A stretch of 38,024 nucleotides of DNA from a virus: positions 1 through 38,024 of IMG/VR virus record IMGVR_UViG_3300037189_015940; one strand, written 5' to 3'. The translations under genes were made by a program, and so were the position numbers. Position 1 is the first letter of the stretch. Every line of letters starts with the position of its first letter. Below, in pieces: positions 1 to 6,871 of the stretch. The notes below the pieces were generated by a model that searched no databases, was not told where the DNA came from, and saw only the letters and a program-made list of their open reading frames with translations.

Positions 1-42
1 GGCTTGTAAGGTTTTAGATATTAATTTTAAAGTAGAGATACA

Positions 43-216
43 ATGATTTACACAAAACTATTCTGCACAGACACAGCGTGTCCGTCGAGGCAAACCTGCG
101 ACAGAGCAACAACCCCAGAGAACACAAGAATAATCGAAACAACTTACAACAGAGAAGAAGATGCAATCAACTGCGACTACTACCAAGCAAAAACAGTCCC
201 CACTACAGAGGATTAA
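43..216 (+). CDS. Small Cys-containing hypothetical protein (57 aa)
   Basis: An ATG at 43 opens a 57-codon frame ending in TAA at 214-216. The product begins MIYTKLFCTDTACPSRQTC and has four cysteines (C8, C13, C19, C44), three of them in a C-x4-C-x5-C run near the N-terminus, which could bind a metal. The leader is A-rich with no clear Shine-Dalgarno, as usual in Bacteroidota. The frame reads in the same direction as the following genes and its base composition is GC-richer than theirs. No function is recognised. It may be a real small phage gene at the tail of a longer operon that begins left of the window. Confidence 0.55.
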   Translation: MIYTKLFCTDTACPSRQTCDRATTPENTRIIETTYNREEDAINCDYYQAKTVPTTED

Positions 217-223
217 TAGGGTG

Positions 224-310
224 ATGAAATACTACCTTGATAGAGGAGTGAACAAAGAAAAGGTTAATGATGTTTATAGAAGCATTATTAACGATAGAAT
301 GAAGCAGTAA
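224..310 (+). CDS. Possible tiny protein (28 aa)
   Basis: A short frame from ATG 224 to TAA 308-310 encodes 28 charged residues, starting MKYYLDRGVNKEKVNDVYR. It begins 7 bases after the previous stop codon and is preceded by AATAGGG, which could act as a weak ribosome site. The predicted product is a single amphipathic helix. Its length makes chance occurrence plausible, so this is tentative; its position in a tightly packed rightward gene set is the main support. Confidence 0.3.
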   Translation: MKYYLDRGVNKEKVNDVYRSIINDRMKQ

Positions 311-331
311 GAATAAACTTACAAAACAATC

Positions 332-390
332 AAAAACCAAATATTACAGCTTTTTTCTGCCATTAAAAGTTGTTGTGTTTGGTTTTTTTA
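332..390 (+). terminator. Weak hairpin followed by a T-run
   Basis: AAAAACCAAA at 332-341 can pair with TTTGGTTTTT at 378-387, and the run continues as T to 389. The loop is about 36 bases and contains a second small hairpin (CAG/CTG around 348-359). It lies between the tiny ORF ending at 310 and the promoter-like element at 370-399, so it could end upstream transcription. The stem is AT-rich, hence low confidence. Confidence 0.3.
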
Positions 391-399
391 TTAACTTTG
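370..399 (+). promoter_or_regulatory. Bacteroidota-type promoter for the MazG-like operon
   Basis: TTG at 370-372, a 19-base spacer and TAACTTTG at 392-399 match the Bacteroidota pattern TTG-N17-23-TAnnTTTG. The expected transcription start is near 405, leaving a short A/T-rich leader before the ATG at 416. It would drive the overlapping genes between 416 and 1794. Confidence 0.6.
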
Positions 400-415
400 A
401 ATAAAATTAAATTAA

Positions 416-859
416 ATGAATCAACTAAGTTTTATTGAATTAAACCAGCTCATTTTAGATTGGGCAAGAGAAAGAGGACTTATAAGTAGAGAATTTGCAT
501 TAAGGCAGACCGTTAAACTTATAGAGGAAATTGGAGAAACCGCATCGGCTATACTAAAGTCAGATGTCGACAAGCAAAAGGATGGCATTGGGGACATATA
601 TGTTGTTATTACCATACTATCTGCTCAAATCGGATTACCTTCATTCGTCCCAACAGGTGAAGCCACTGGCTTTAGGTCTCCAGAACACGAGATTATTGGC
701 ATGATTACTAACACAAAGGATAACTTGTCGATGATTGTGAACCTTGAGAGATTGGCCAAGTCTTTAAACTTAGACTTGCTTGAGTGTGTTAACTTAGCTT
801 ATAACGAAATAAAAGATAGAAAGGGGAGATTAGAAAATGGAACATTCATTAAAGAGTAA
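416..859 (+). CDS. MazG-like nucleotide pyrophosphohydrolase
   Basis: The 147-aa product resembles the phage MazG-like all-alpha NTP pyrophosphohydrolases, which hydrolyse nucleoside triphosphates to monophosphates and pyrophosphate using magnesium. The visible signature is LIEEIGETASAILK (residues 35-48, E37/E38/E41) followed by KDGIGDIYVVI (D56, D60), which corresponds to the ExxE...D-rich metal-binding helices. The region after about residue 75 is less conserved. The start at 416 follows a good Bacteroidota promoter. The 3' end overlaps the next gene by 23 bases, suggesting translational coupling. In phages these enzymes are thought to adjust nucleotide or (p)ppGpp pools; the substrate here cannot be read from sequence. 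Confidence 0.75.
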   Translation: MNQLSFIELNQLILDWARERGLISREFALRQTVKLIEEIGETASAILKSDVDKQKDGIGDIYVVITILSAQIGLPSFVPTGEATGFRSPEHEIIGMITNTKDNLSMIVNLERLAKSLNLDLLECVNLAYNEIKDRKGRLENGTFIKE

Positions 860-1415
860 CACCCCTACAATTGGGTCAATAAAAAAGAACTCTGTTCGAG
901 CGCACTTGAATGTGGTTTTGAAAAAAGCAAATCAATTTTTCGAGGATGATTTATCTAGAAAAACCAGAACAAGACAAATGGCCTACTATAGGTATGTGTA
1001 CTTCTATGTTGCGAAAAAAATGTTTGGAGACAAAATATCTTTGACAGATATAGGGCTTAGTGTAAATAAAGACCACGCAACTGTTATATATGGAATAAAA
1101 AAGGTTGAAAGTTCAAAGGTTTTTGACCCACAGTTGTACACTCTTTTAAGGTCTTTTTTAGAGTACTGCTCAAGCAAAGACGAGGAAAATAAAGACATCT
1201 TAGAATACGCTAGAAAGATGGATATTGAATCTCTTACAGAAGAGGTTTTGAGATTAAGAGCAAATCAATTATCGTTCCCAATACTTGCAGAAATAAACAG
1301 TTTCTTGAACGAATGCGATAAAGAAACTAGGGAGTCACTATTATTAAAAATAAAAACAGTTTACGAATTAAATAAAAAAGTGTATGATGTCAGAAATAAA
1401 GTTACCGCAGGTTAA
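837..1415 (+). CDS. Free-standing DnaA domain IV-like DNA-binding protein
   Basis: The 192-aa protein carries a region (residues about 40-91) that matches the C-terminal DNA-binding domain of DnaA: TRTRQMAYYRYVYFYVAKK resembles the DnaA PRQMAMxLxxxL helix, SLTDIGLSVNKDHATVIYGI resembles SLxEIGxxFGxRDHTTVxxA, and KKVE ends the motif. D79, H80 and T82 of the signature are present, while the first Thr of DHTT is Ala81. There is no AAA+ ATPase module; the rest is a helical tail with likely coiled coil. It probably binds DnaA-box-like DNA, acting as a replication initiator, an origin competitor or a regulator. It overlaps both neighbouring genes, so it is co-expressed with the MazG-like protein. 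Confidence 0.7.
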   Translation: MEHSLKSNTPTIGSIKKNSVRAHLNVVLKKANQFFEDDLSRKTRTRQMAYYRYVYFYVAKKMFGDKISLTDIGLSVNKDHATVIYGIKKVESSKVFDPQLYTLLRSFLEYCSSKDEENKDILEYARKMDIESLTEEVLRLRANQLSFPILAEINSFLNECDKETRESLLLKIKTVYELNKKVYDVRNKVTAG

Positions 1416-1794
1416 AGAATTAACTCCAGAATTGAAAGATATTTACTTATCAGAAACAGAAAGATGTGGTCAATTCAAAAAAGAAGATGTTTCAGATACC
1501 GATTTGGTAGGCTCTCACTTCTCATTTGAATCTTCTTCTCAAGGAGAGGAGTTTTGGTTTCAAGTGTGGAACAGTTTAACTGGAAATCTATTGCTAGATT
1601 GTGATTCTGACACGATAATTGTTGCAGGGCCTAATACCACATTCCCAGCTATATCAAAAGAGAAAACAATAAAAGACATTGATAAAATGGTTTTATTTAA
1701 AGACGGAGATTTAAAAGAGGTTATTTTTGATATTTCTGAAGCAAAAATCGAAATTAACGATTCCGGGAAAACGTTGACCATAAACTTAAAATAA
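1384..1794 (+). CDS. Hypothetical acidic protein (136 aa)
   Basis: A 136-codon frame starts at ATG 1384 (a second ATG follows at 1387) and overlaps the end of the DnaA-like gene by 32 bases in another frame. The product is acidic, with alternating strands in the C-terminal half (LLLDCDSDTIIVAGPNTTF, then ITLN-like ending TLTINLK), suggesting a small mainly beta fold. It has no membrane segment or signal peptide. No family is recognised. Its tight coupling to the DnaA-like gene hints at a shared role in early phage functions, but this is inference. Confidence 0.6.
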   Translation: MMSEIKLPQVKELTPELKDIYLSETERCGQFKKEDVSDTDLVGSHFSFESSSQGEEFWFQVWNSLTGNLLLDCDSDTIIVAGPNTTFPAISKEKTIKDIDKMVLFKDGDLKEVIFDISEAKIEINDSGKTLTINLK

Positions 1795-1806
1795 TCACTA
1801 TCTTTG
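1774..1806 (+). promoter_or_regulatory. Bacteroidota-type promoter for the DUF1064-like nuclease
   Basis: TTG at 1774-1776 (in TTGAC), a 22-base spacer and TATCTTTG at 1799-1806 fit the Bacteroidota promoter consensus. Transcription would begin around 1812, only a few bases before the ATG at 1819, giving an almost leaderless mRNA. The -33 part lies inside the end of the preceding gene. Confidence 0.55.
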
Positions 1807-1818
1807 TGTTTTCATCGT

Positions 1819-2256
1819 ATGAAGTACAATTCAAAAGCAAACACATATAAAGGTATTCGATTCAAGAGTCGATTAGAGACTTATATGTATAAATTGTTTG
1901 AAGGAGCCGGCATAAAAGCCGAGTACGAAAAACACAAGTATGAAATATTAAAGCCCTTCTTCTTTCCTTTTGACTGCTATGAAAAATCAATCAGAGGGAA
2001 GGCTTTGGTTAATAAGGGAAATAAAAAGATACAGGGTATAGTTTATACTCCTGACTTCGTTATAGAAGACCAAAACACAACCTATATCGTAGAAACAAAA
2101 GGTATTGCAACTCCAGATTTTATGGTTAGGTTTAAGCTTTTCAAGAATTGGTGTTTGAGCCAAGGCAAAGATTTCGTGATATTTATGCCTAGAAACCAGA
2201 CGCAGTGTAACGAAACGCTAGAAACAATACAACAAATGATAGAGGCCGCTAAATAA
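1819..2256 (+). CDS. DUF1064-type phage endonuclease
   Basis: The product (145 aa from ATG 1819) begins MKYNSKANTYKGIRFKSRLE, the typical opening of DUF1064 proteins, a PD-(D/E)xK-like nuclease family found in phages. The later core is YTPDFVIEDQNTTYIVETKG, where PDF...E-x-K supplies the D, E and K of the nuclease motif, followed by a helix TPDFMVRFKLFKNW. It probably cleaves branched or double-stranded DNA during recombination, repair or host DNA breakdown. An upstream TTG at 1804 extends the frame by five residues, but it overlaps the -7 element of the promoter, so ATG 1819 is preferred. The stop codon sits in the loop of the terminator. Confidence 0.72.
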   Translation: MKYNSKANTYKGIRFKSRLETYMYKLFEGAGIKAEYEKHKYEILKPFFFPFDCYEKSIRGKALVNKGNKKIQGIVYTPDFVIEDQNTTYIVETKGIATPDFMVRFKLFKNWCLSQGKDFVIFMPRNQTQCNETLETIQQMIEAAK

Positions 2257-2271
2257 CGGCCTCTTTTTTTA
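2241..2271 (+). terminator. Strong intrinsic terminator at the convergent gene border
   Basis: AGAGGCCG at 2241-2248 pairs perfectly with CGGCCTCT at 2257-2264 around an 8-base loop that contains the TAA stop of the nuclease gene, followed by T residues to 2270. The T-run serves rightward transcription; for the leftward operon, which ends at 2269, the hairpin is present but is not followed by a good T-run. Confidence 0.85.
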
Positions 2272-5200
2272 CTTCCTATACTCAGCTTCTATGAATTGAA
2301 CAAATCTAAACAAAGACTCTTTATCATTTGAGTAAATAATATCTTCATTCAATCTCTGAGTAAGAAATTCCAAATCAGAATCGCCCTTCTTGTAGCTCTC
2401 TATAAGCTCGTTAACATCCTTGCTTATATCTACAACTGGAGGAGGATTCTTTTTGTACTTCTCTATTTCTTTTCTAACATAAGCCAAATCCTCCATAGAC
2501 ATTTTTGCTTCTGACGATATAGCGTTTAATGTTTCTTTTCTCCAATACCTTTTAGCGGACTCAGGCATATTAGAGTCTAAAACCTCATTGATAAAGTTGT
2601 GGTTGTATTTTGTGTACAAAGCCACTTGCACACTATTATTTTTAACATCAAAGATATTCTTGAGCTTTTCCTTTGCTTCGGCTTGTTTTTTTCGCAACTC
2701 TTCTTTAGAGTAATTCTCACTACCTTTATAGTCAAGCCAAAACATATCAAATACAATATTATTCATTGCCCTGTCTTCTTTTTCTGCAAAAACCCTATTT
2801 TGTCTTTCAGAAAGATTTACACCCTTCTCTCTTAGATATTCTTTATTATAAATAACGTTGTTCTTAAAGTCATTTATACCGAAAGATATATTTCTTCCAA
2901 GAGGAGTAAGACCAATTGAGGCTAAGGCATCAGCTATTTTTCCGGCTCTACTTAACGTTTCGTTTTTATTTGTAGATAATGAGCCGGTATCTTCGTTTTT
3001 CTTTTCCGGTGTTACGGCCTTAAACACCTTTTCACCACCCTTTACCGCTATGTCCATCACTGGTATATTCGGGGTGTAGTCTCCTTCTTTCTTCTCAGAG
3101 AAAGCCACGTTATAACCTATATTCTTTTTTTGAGAACCACCAAATCTAGGCTCGTATTTCCCTGAATAAGTAATATCTTCTCCATACTGCTTATTGGCCT
3201 CTTCAATAGCCGAGGTTATAATCTCTCTAGAAACAGAGCCTCTTCCTTGTGTTGCTGTTTGTATAAGGGCGTCAATAATTATTCTTCTTTCTTTGTATAT
3301 TTTATCTTCCTCCGTTTCGTCTATTCTAGAAGTACCTTCTAGTAAGTTAGCATCTCCTTTATCATCATCGCCGGCTAACGCAGTAGCTATGGCCCCGCCT
3401 ATTGGCGCTAACAACAACAATTTTGTTGCTCTAATAACCTCCCCGTAAACTAAGTTTGAAGCTAATTTAACAGAAGCTGTCTTAACACCATCTATATTTC
3501 CCCTCCTGAAGGCGTCCTCAACAGCATTACCCTGAGCTAGATTGAACGAATTAAAAAACTGGTTTGCCATTCTCCATATATTATAACCAGCGCTATCTTT
3601 TGGAGACCTTCTTAGTTTTTCAGGTAAATTAAACGGGTTTTTTGTCCCAACAGTCTTTGATAGATTTGTGTCGGCATATAGTGATGATTCGTATATCGCA
3701 TCTCTATGTTTGTCCAAGTATTCAACATCTCCCTTTTCAATAGCTTTATAATCTGGCTTTTCACCTGTAATTTCCAAAAACTTAGCATCGAAAGAACCGT
3801 AAAATAACGGTATGGCCACAGCTACATCTGGATTATTAATCATTATTCTATTGAACTCCTGTAAGTAATCGTAATACTGACCAGTTGTCTTTTTGTTTAA
3901 AAACCTAATATTTTCAATCATTTTAGACTTTATCTCACTAGGTCTTTTGCTTCTTTTTCCTGAGCCTAAAACCTCTGCGCCTTGTAGTATTTTACTCTCA
4001 TTTGCTATACGAGAACCCTGTTGAGTTCCTATGTTTTCAATTACAGATGCGTGATTTACTTCGTTTGAAAGTATGTTTTTATACACGGCAATTCCTCTTA
4101 TAAGTTCTTGAGGGTTTTCCATTGCATTCACGACATTGGAAAACATATCTGCAAAAATCTTGTCAATACCAATTAGTTTCGTGCTTGTAGCCAATGTAGA
4201 GGCCGCGTCAAGAACCTCATCAGCAACGCTTTTCTTCATTAAACTTATACCAACAGTGGTCTCAAGTGCATTCTCGTAATCATTTTCAATTACAGTCAAC
4301 ACCTCTAATCTTTTGTTTTTTTCCGACTGACTCATGCTGCTTTCCAAAATTCCTTTTCTTACAGCCGACAGTGTTTTTGCGACAGTTTTGCTTTCAGAGT
4401 TTAACTTCAACAAGGACAACTCTCTTGCATTCATTTCGTAAACCCCAACAATGTCTTTTAAGTTCAAAACAAGTGAAGGCCCTGTTGCCCCAGCTTTCTC
4501 TTTCACAGAAGAAGCAACTGCTGATGGTCGACCTAAAAAGCTGCTTTTTATGTCTTCAAAAGTGTCTCCTCCTATTCTAGTTAGTCTTATTGGAAAATAC
4601 GACTCATTGGCTACGAATGGAGTTCCTTGTTGAAAGAAAGCATTCTCCTGAGCTAATGGGTTTGTTTCGTTTCTCGAATCATCAAGATTTTTTATTATGG
4701 ACTTTTCTGCTTCTGTTAAAGCTATGTTTTCACCTCTTTCAGTAGCTGCTTCAGCTTCAGATATAAGCTCCTTTAAAATATTGATTTCCGCCTCGTTGTA
4801 TATATCTTGTTTGGTTGGGTCGTTTAACACATCTCTAAAATATTGCGAAGCAGACCTAGCGTTTTTCATTCCAGCCAAGTGCATTCTTTGGACAAGAAAT
4901 ACTCCTAATCTTAAATTTGTTTTTATGATTTCGTTATCCTTACCTCCAGATATTTTTGATATTTCTTTCAAGGCTCCGTCAAAATAATCTCTCTGAAGTC
5001 TGTCTACAAATGTACTAGCTTCTCCAACAACACTTCCTGAGCGACCGTATACAGACTCATACAGAGGTCTTTCATTTTTACCTAAGTTTTTAAAGAATAA
5101 AGAATCCTTTGCAAAACCAAAGGACCCCCTTACTTTTTCTTTAATAGTAGATGTTTTTGTGCCAGCGATATTTTTAATTATCGACTTGGCTCTTGAAAAA

Positions 5201-6378
5201 TAACCAGTAAAGTTTACTGCAAATTTATCTCCAAAAACTGCCTCTAGTTTTTTTGACCGGTTAAATGCGTCTATATCAACTTTAAAAGACTCTAAAGTTC
5301 TCGACTGATAACCCATCTCCATCATAGATAAGGTGTTCAATAAATTTTCTGCCTTTGACTTACCTAATGTCGATAGATATTCTGGAGTTAAACCGCTTAA
5401 TACTTGGTCAAGCCTTTCTCTGGTGGCTTTGTCGAATAGTTGGCTAAAATTAGCTCTATTACTCTCTAATGAAGAAGAAACGTCATTTATCTCTTTTAAT
5501 GTTTCTGCGGAATCCCAAGGTTCTTTTTCTATCTCTAAAATCTCCTTTAAAGATTGAAATCTCTCTTGGTTTTCGATAATAAAGTCCCTTTCTGCGTTTG
5601 TTATAATTCCAGACTCATTCATTGCTATAGCAACATCAAGTAAGTCGTTTCTATTAATCAAATCGGAAGAGCCGGGAGATTCAGAGAACTCCCTTATTTT
5701 TTCAGATAAATAAGTTATGTTTTCTCTGCGTTTAAATATAACGTCCGACATCATTTTTGCTTCTTGAGAGGCCTGACTTGCAGTTGTTTTTTCAGAAAGA
5801 ACCCTCCCAAGCAAAGATTCATAACCGCTAATTTCAGAGGCTGGTATTTCTTCTACAGGTATAGACAGTAATCTTGAAAAATCTGTAAAACTACCCTCTT
5901 CTTTTACTAATTTTCCACTTTTTAATTTTTCAGATAAAGCTTTTCTTTTATTGTTTAGCTCTTTTTGCTTTCTTTCGTAATCTTTGATGGTAACAGTCTT
6001 GTCTAAAAGGTCAACGAACTTTTCGATAGCAATATTTTTGTTGGAGGCTCTCTCTATATTTAAAGCAGCCTTTGTTAGTGACCTTACGCTAGAACTATTG
6101 TATGTTCCGGAGCGAACAGCCTCGTTTAGCATATTGATTAAAAAACCAACTCTTTCCTTCATGTCGGATTTTTTTTCTACAGCAGAACGCTTTACTTCTT
6201 CTAATGCTTTACCAACAGCATCATTTTGGTCTTGAATAGATTTAGCATCAATCATTTCCTTTAAGGAAGATGCATCTATAACACCGTTTTTTAGAGCCTC
6301 TATTAACTCAGCTTCGCTTTTAAAGTTATGTGTTACTCCGTCTTTGTCTGTGTATGTAAAGCCACAAGGATTAGCCAT
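2269..6378 (-). CDS. Very large internal virion / ejection protein (1369 aa)
   Basis: Starting at ATG 6378 the product begins MANPCGFTYTDKDGVTHNF and contains FKSEAELIEALKNGVID, a short N-terminal pattern I associate with large phage internal proteins. It is mostly helical and highly charged, with long coiled-coil-like stretches, and one hydrophobic glycine-rich segment near residues 975-1010 (LLLLAPIGGAIATALAG) that could enter a membrane. No enzyme motif was found. A longer frame extends to 6531, but it overlaps the ferritin-like gene by 150 bases and the extension does not look like the family start, while ATG 6378 falls immediately after the ferritin stop. By position at the end of the tail/internal module it is probably carried in the capsid and ejected into the host. 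Confidence 0.7.
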   Translation of the reverse strand: MANPCGFTYTDKDGVTHNFKSEAELIEALKNGVIDASSLKEMIDAKSIQDQNDAVGKALEEVKRSAVEKKSDMKERVGFLINMLNEAVRSGTYNSSSVRSLTKAALNIERASNKNIAIEKFVDLLDKTVTIKDYERKQKELNNKRKALSEKLKSGKLVKEEGSFTDFSRLLSIPVEEIPASEISGYESLLGRVLSEKTTASQASQEAKMMSDVIFKRRENITYLSEKIREFSESPGSSDLINRNDLLDVAIAMNESGIITNAERDFIIENQERFQSLKEILEIEKEPWDSAETLKEINDVSSSLESNRANFSQLFDKATRERLDQVLSGLTPEYLSTLGKSKAENLLNTLSMMEMGYQSRTLESFKVDIDAFNRSKKLEAVFGDKFAVNFTGYFSRAKSIIKNIAGTKTSTIKEKVRGSFGFAKDSLFFKNLGKNERPLYESVYGRSGSVVGEASTFVDRLQRDYFDGALKEISKISGGKDNEIIKTNLRLGVFLVQRMHLAGMKNARSASQYFRDVLNDPTKQDIYNEAEINILKELISEAEAATERGENIALTEAEKSIIKNLDDSRNETNPLAQENAFFQQGTPFVANESYFPIRLTRIGGDTFEDIKSSFLGRPSAVASSVKEKAGATGPSLVLNLKDIVGVYEMNARELSLLKLNSESKTVAKTLSAVRKGILESSMSQSEKNKRLEVLTVIENDYENALETTVGISLMKKSVADEVLDAASTLATSTKLIGIDKIFADMFSNVVNAMENPQELIRGIAVYKNILSNEVNHASVIENIGTQQGSRIANESKILQGAEVLGSGKRSKRPSEIKSKMIENIRFLNKKTTGQYYDYLQEFNRIMINNPDVAVAIPLFYGSFDAKFLEITGEKPDYKAIEKGDVEYLDKHRDAIYESSLYADTNLSKTVGTKNPFNLPEKLRRSPKDSAGYNIWRMANQFFNSFNLAQGNAVEDAFRRGNIDGVKTASVKLASNLVYGEVIRATKLLLLAPIGGAIATALAGDDDKGDANLLEGTSRIDETEEDKIYKERRIIIDALIQTATQGRGSVSREIITSAIEEANKQYGEDITYSGKYEPRFGGSQKKNIGYNVAFSEKKEGDYTPNIPVMDIAVKGGEKVFKAVTPEKKNEDTGSLSTNKNETLSRAGKIADALASIGLTPLGRNISFGINDFKNNVIYNKEYLREKGVNLSERQNRVFAEKEDRAMNNIVFDMFWLDYKGSENYSKEELRKKQAEAKEKLKNIFDVKNNSVQVALYTKYNHNFINEVLDSNMPESAKRYWRKETLNAISSEAKMSMEDLAYVRKEIEKYKKNPPPVVDISKDVNELIESYKKGDSDLEFLTQRLNEDIIYSNDKESLFRFVQFIEAEYRK

Positions 6379-6379
6379 A

Positions 6380-6871
6380 TTAGAATAATTTTTTCTCCAA
6401 CAATAACATTGTGAATTTATCAGAAGGATTAACTCCTTCAAGCTTTCCAAGCATATCGCTATATGTAATAACGGCGTCTTTTTGAGCCTCCCTAAAGAAC
6501 TGTAAGAAGTCAAACGTGCAGACATCTCCAATATCCATCAGCTCTTTTGAACACTCATTGTATAAGCTATAAAGCTCATATTCCGTGTCATAAACAGTTT
6601 GTATTAGCTCTGATAAATTATTGTAATTAAGTTTTGAAGGGAACTCGACAGCAACGCTTGGGTCTACATTCCAATCTATCAGATAGTCTTGAATCTTTCT
6701 AGCGTGACCTAGTTCCTCGTCACTTTCTTTTATGAAAAAATCTCTTGCTAAGTCAAATCCGTTGTCTCTACACCAATTACTTGCTGCTTGATACGTGTAG
6801 TGATGCAAATACTCTTTTGAAATCTTTTTTGTTAGGATTTCTATAGTTTTAGGGTTGAGTGTTTTTAACAT
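6380..6871 (-). CDS. Ferritin-like di-iron protein
   Basis: The 163-aa product has the four-helix ferritin pattern and length. Likely ferroxidase ligands are in place: E20 with Y27 in helix A (KEYLHHYTYQAASNW), E53 and H56 in helix B (ESDEELGHARKIQDYLID, matching EExxHAxKLxxY), E97 or E99 in helix C, and Q130 in FLQFFREAQKDAV, which resembles bacterial ferritin FLQWFVxEQ. Ferritins oxidise Fe(II) and store ferric mineral in a 24-mer shell. The ATG at 6871 overlaps the stop of the 1222-aa gene, and the stop at 6380 abuts the start of the 1369-aa gene, so it is co-translated with internal virion proteins. Whether it is packaged or acts in the cell is unknown. Dps is less likely because Dps ligands sit in a different arrangement. 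Confidence 0.75.
   Translation of the reverse strand: MLKTLNPKTIEILTKKISKEYLHHYTYQAASNWCRDNGFDLARDFFIKESDEELGHARKIQDYLIDWNVDPSVAVEFPSKLNYNNLSELIQTVYDTEYELYSLYNECSKELMDIGDVCTFDFLQFFREAQKDAVITYSDMLGKLEGVNPSDKFTMLLLEKKLF

Noticed and set aside
1804-1818. TTG start at 1804 for the DUF1064-like nuclease
   Set aside because: The TTG overlaps the -7 promoter element, and ATG 1819 gives the conserved MKYNSKANTYKG start.
4266-4580. Rightward 104-aa ORF within the 1369-aa gene
   Set aside because: Phe/Leu/Gln/Ser-rich shadow of helical charged protein sequence; no start context.
6379-6531. N-terminal extension of the 1369-aa internal protein to an ATG at 6531
   Set aside because: It lies wholly inside the ferritin-like gene in another frame, is rich in Leu/Cys unlike the rest of the protein, and ATG 6378 falls just after the ferritin stop and starts a family-like sequence.
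6380-6871. Dps-type mini-ferritin
   Set aside because: Ligands for an intra-subunit ferroxidase site on helices A, B, C and D are present, whereas Dps sites lie between subunits with His/Asp on helices A and B.
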